NCBI RefSeq assembly: GCF_003240585.1 | Contig: NZ_PCDP01000065.1 | Location: 1-64,000 of the forward strand | DNA: 64,000 nucleotides | Direction: 5' to 3' | Origin: Arminella tubonensis | Lineage (GTDB): Bacteria > Pseudomonadota > Alphaproteobacteria > Rhizobiales > Rhizobiaceae | Shown here: positions 61,426 through 64,000 of the stretch, piece by piece | How the letters are laid out: each line of letters opens with the position of its first letter | Numbering within the stretch: position 1 is the stretch's first letter | Made by a program: the position numbers and the translations under genes | The notes under the pieces: model-generated | What the model saw: only the letters and a program-made list of their open reading frames with translations | The model's database searches: none | What the model was told of the DNA's origin: nothing

Positions 61426-62331
61426 TCATCCCAGCGGACTAAGCTCGCGTATGACCTGAATAAGGGCATCAACGCCGAAGGGGAGCTGTCGTCGACTGGA
61501 ATAGTAGATCGACAGTGGCGGGCCGAAAGAAGCCCAGTCGGACAGCACAACTTCCAAACGACCGGCGGCCAGATGGGGGCGGGCCAGCTGCTCCAAACAA
61601 TAGGATAATCCGGCTCCGCCGATCGCCGCACTGAGCGCCAGATCAGACTCGCCGGAAATAAGCGCACCTGGAACATCGATCTCGCTCCATTCGTCTCCGC
61701 GTTCAAATTCCCATTTGTAAATCTGCCCCCTGCCGGTGCGGATCCGAATGCAGTCATGGGAATGCAGATCCTTGGGCAATTCCGGACGACCGTGACGATG
61801 AAGGTATTCGGGCGAGGCAACCGCCACCCATTTGAGCGGCGGCGTCAGGGGAACGGCGATCATATCTTCAGGGATCGTTCCACCATATCTAAGCCCGGCA
61901 TCGAACCCTTCCGCGGTTACATCGACGAAATGATCGTCGACGGCAATCTCAAGTTCGATGTTCGGGAAGCGCTGCAGGAATACAGGTAAAACGGGCTTCA
62001 GGAGCAGGCTGGCGGCATCCCGCAGGACATTGATGCGGACACTCCCTGCAGCACCCCGGTGATGACCATTCAGCTCGTCCAGACCGGAATTGATAAGATC
62101 CAGCCCTGCGGAAATCTTCTCCGCAAGGGCCTTGCCGGCAGCGGTGGGTGCGACACTGCGGCTCGTGCGGTTAAGAAGCCGCACACCCAGTCTCGCCTCG
62201 AGCGCCCTCATGCTGTGGCTGAGCGCGGAAGCGGTCAGTTCCAGGTGATCAGCGGCCTTGCGGAAGCTTCGATATTGGACGATCACGAGAAAGATCGATA
62301 ACTCGTGAAGTTCTCCTCGCTTAAGGGGCAT
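61426..62331 (-). CDS. LysR family transcriptional regulator
   Basis: A 301-residue regulator with the LysR helix-turn-helix at residues 6-65 (LSIFLVIVQYRSFRKAADHL, SALSHSMRALEARLGVRLLN) and a periplasmic-binding-protein-like effector domain (about 90-295). It lies before the epimerase and AKR genes on the same strand and may control them. ATG 62331 begins MPLKRGELHELSIF; an extended frame of over 100 residues upstream has no similarity. No clear Shine-Dalgarno. Confidence 0.86.
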   Translation of the reverse strand: MPLKRGELHELSIFLVIVQYRSFRKAADHLELTASALSHSMRALEARLGVRLLNRTSRSVAPTAAGKALAEKISAGLDLINSGLDELNGHHRGAAGSVRINVLRDAASLLLKPVLPVFLQRFPNIELEIAVDDHFVDVTAEGFDAGLRYGGTIPEDMIAVPLTPPLKWVAVASPEYLHRHGRPELPKDLHSHDCIRIRTGRGQIYKWEFERGDEWSEIDVPGALISGESDLALSAAIGGAGLSYCLEQLARPHLAAGRLEVVLSDWASFGPPLSIYYSSRRQLPFGVDALIQVIRELSPLG

Positions 62332-62446
62332 GTTTCTCTCTGTCAAAGGTTCGATGACGGCGGCCAACCGCCCGAGCGGTGTTGATGCTCCGCAAATTTT
62401 GGTGCCGGCGGACGTGAAGACGTAATCTAACCGGCGCACCGACAGT

Positions 62447-62953
62447 TTATCTATGGATAGGGTCGATCCAGAGAACCTCTTCCGGCTTCTCGATCGGCTC
62501 GATGTCCAGATTGACCACCACCGGCTCCTGACCGGACCGGACGAGAACGCATTCGAGCGTCTCGTCGCGGCTGGCATTGATTTCCTGATGAGGAACGTAG
62601 GGTGGCACGAAAATGAAATCCCCAGGGCCGGCTTCGGCAACAAACTCCAGTTTCTCGCCCCAGCGCATCCGCGCCTTGCCCTTCACCACATAAATGATGC
62701 TTTCAAGATCGCCGTGGTGATGAGCCCCGGTCTTGGCATTGGCGTGGATCGTTACCGTTCCGGCCCAGATCTTCTCGGCGCCGGCTCGTGCCTTGCTGAT
62801 CGCAGTCGCGCGGTTCATGCCGGGCGTCTGGGCAGTGTTCGGATCGAGGGAATTGCCTGGAATGACCTTCACGCCGTTGTCGCGCCAGTGGTCGGCATGA
62901 TGGTGATGATCATCGTCGTGATCGTGGTCATGAGGGCTGTGATCGTTGGTCAC
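62447..62953 (-). CDS. Cupin protein with His/Asp-rich N-terminus
   Basis: A 168-residue protein. Residues 4-22 are a run of His and Asp (HSPHDHDHDDDHHHHADHW), a likely metal-binding tail. Residues about 45-150 form a cupin with HANAKTGAHHHGDLESIIYV (first motif) and PGDFIFVPPYVPHQEIN (second). The fold suggests a metal-dependent enzyme or sensor. It is divergent from the polyphosphate-glucokinase-like gene. ATG 62953 follows a GCAAAGAGAAAAC stretch. Confidence 0.8.
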   Translation of the reverse strand: MTNDHSPHDHDHDDDHHHHADHWRDNGVKVIPGNSLDPNTAQTPGMNRATAISKARAGAEKIWAGTVTIHANAKTGAHHHGDLESIIYVVKGKARMRWGEKLEFVAEAGPGDFIFVPPYVPHQEINASRDETLECVLVRSGQEPVVVNLDIEPIEKPEEVLWIDPIHR

Positions 62954-63243
62954 TGTTTTCTCTTTGCTGGAGGATCGTGCTGCTGCGGACCCGATAGGCT
63001 GGCGAGCTGGTTGCGATCAACGGCTGCTTCGATGGCTCGTCGAAAGTATAAGGGATGCCGAAGCGGCTACCAAGCCTATTTGCCCGTCGAGGGCCCTGCT
63101 CGAATAGAACCAATGCGCTGTCGGATCGAAATTCCAGGATTGCTTGCCAACGCCTTCCATTGCAAACTTAGATCGTCGGAACGGGACGGTGGCGCCAACG
63201 CGCGACTATCCGATGCAATGGCGAACACGTAGAAGGATGAACC

Positions 63244-63948
63244 GTGACAGGAAAAGCATCACAAGGTGAAGGCGACAGGCAGCCGATCGTTCTTTCGATC
63301 GACGTTGGCGGTTCCCATGTCAAAGTTCTCACCAGCGACGGCGGCACCGAGCGCCGCGTCGTATCCGGCCCGAAAATGACGGGAAAGGACATGATCGCCG
63401 CGGCGAAGACACTTGCCGAGGGCCTGACCTTCGACGTCGTTTCGATCGGGTATCCAGGTCCGGTGCGGCAAAACAGACCACTCAAGGATCCCATGAACCT
63501 CGGCCCTGGATGGGTCAACGTGGACTTTGCAAAAAGCTTCGGCAAGCCCGTGAAGATGGTCAATGACGCCCTGATGCAGGCAATCGGTAGCTACGATGGC
63601 GGACGCATGCTGTTCCTCGGTCTGGGAACCGGCCTTGGCTCGGCCATGGTCATCGAGAATGTTGCGCTGCCGATGGAGCTTGCCCATCTGCCGTACAAGA
63701 AGGGCTTGAGCTTCGAGGAATATGTCGGGGAGGCGGGGCTCAAGAGACGCGGCAAGAAGAAATGGCGACAGTCGGTCTCTGACGTCGTAGCGCGCGTGAA
63801 AGCGGCACTACAGCCTGATTATATCGTCATCGGCGGTGGAAACGTGGATGAACTCGGCGAACTGCCTGAGAATTGCCGGCGTGGCGACAACACACTTGCC
63901 TTTAAAGGTGGATTTCGCCTTTGGTCCGACCGGGCGCTCGTTATTTGA
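63244..63948 (+). CDS. ROK kinase, polyphosphate-glucokinase-like
   Basis: A 234-residue sugar kinase of the ROK/PPGK type. ATP- or polyphosphate-binding loops are LSIDVGGSHVKVLT and LFLGLGTGLGSAMV; the catalytic Asp lies in MVNDALMQAIGS. The zinc-binding Cys cluster of most ROK kinases is absent, as in PPGK proteins that use polyphosphate. GTG 63244 has AAGGA 6 bases upstream. The final stretch (YIVIGGGNVDELGELPENC, then RRGDNTLAFKGGFRLW) completes the C-terminal part. It could phosphorylate glucose or another hexose from the nearby sugar importers. Confidence 0.82.
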   Translation: MTGKASQGEGDRQPIVLSIDVGGSHVKVLTSDGGTERRVVSGPKMTGKDMIAAAKTLAEGLTFDVVSIGYPGPVRQNRPLKDPMNLGPGWVNVDFAKSFGKPVKMVNDALMQAIGSYDGGRMLFLGLGTGLGSAMVIENVALPMELAHLPYKKGLSFEEYVGEAGLKRRGKKKWRQSVSDVVARVKAALQPDYIVIGGGNVDELGELPENCRRGDNTLAFKGGFRLWSDRALVI

Positions 63949-64000
63949 GTTTGACCTGGTGCGAGATTGGATTAGACGGTCTCGCCGATGGCAACAACAT

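Noticed and set aside
1..64000. CRISPR arrays, tRNA or rRNA genes, plasmid replication genes
   Set aside because: No regularly spaced repeats, no tRNA-like cloverleaf and no repABC-type sequence were seen.

Overview
The window looks like an accessory replicon or chromosomal island of an alphaproteobacterium of the Rhizobium/Agrobacterium group. The evidence is the moderately high G+C, the many periplasmic-binding-protein ABC systems, DUF6894 and DUF1059 small proteins, ROK/LacI/MocR regulators, a GGDEF-EAL protein and the style of the small cysteine-rich proteins. No rRNA, tRNA, CRISPR array or plasmid replication gene was seen. The taxonomic call is an inference from gene content.

Region 1 (about 0.3-25 kb) is a mosaic of intact small genes and decaying ones. 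Intact loci are: a Cys/Gly-rich exported protein; DUF1059 and GFA proteins; an ABC membrane domain without an ATPase; a MocR regulator divergent from a LysE / DapA-family lyase / LysE set; a Crp/Fnr regulator; an operon for a B-type heme-copper oxidase with three multiheme cytochromes c (17.0 to 11.9 kb, minus strand); an NADP-dependent quinone-oxidoreductase-like enzyme; and a HipBA toxin-antitoxin pair. Among them lie recognisable broken genes: a response regulator, an ester cyclase, a DUF6894 paralogue, an AraC regulator, an IS110 transposase, a PdxA-like dehydrogenase, a dehalogenase-like hydrolase and several very small genes. The density of frameshifts is the most striking feature of this half.

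Region 2 (25-35 kb) holds a plus-strand catabolic set (DUF1932 dehydrogenase, acetolactate-synthase-like ThDP enzyme, aldehyde dehydrogenase) facing an MFS transporter. It then has a GGDEF-EAL protein divergent from a PhcB-like methyltransferase, a 61-residue protein and an HtrA-like protein that has lost its catalytic triad.

Region 3 (35-50 kb) contains two sugar import systems back to back. The first is a minus-strand operon in the order LacI regulator, binding protein, two permeases, ADP-ribosylglycohydrolase-family enzyme, MalK-type ATPase, with a perfect palindrome before the LacI gene. The second is a ROK regulator divergent from a CUT2 (ribose/rhamnose-type) system whose ATPase and first permease are fused. 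It is preceded by a 17-codon leader frame and followed by a second permease, a binding protein and a glutamine-amidotransferase-like protein.

Region 4 (49.8-64 kb) carries a complete cytochrome bd operon (regulator-cydD-cydC-cydA-cydB-cydX) with a perfect 31-bp palindrome before the regulator and an exact FNR/FixK box further upstream. It then has a CorA-family transporter, two aldo/keto reductases, an NAD-dependent epimerase, a LysR regulator, a His-rich cupin and a polyphosphate-glucokinase-like ROK protein. The two alternative terminal oxidases, the Crp/Fnr protein and the FNR box suggest a replicon suited to low or changing oxygen, with broad sugar scavenging.
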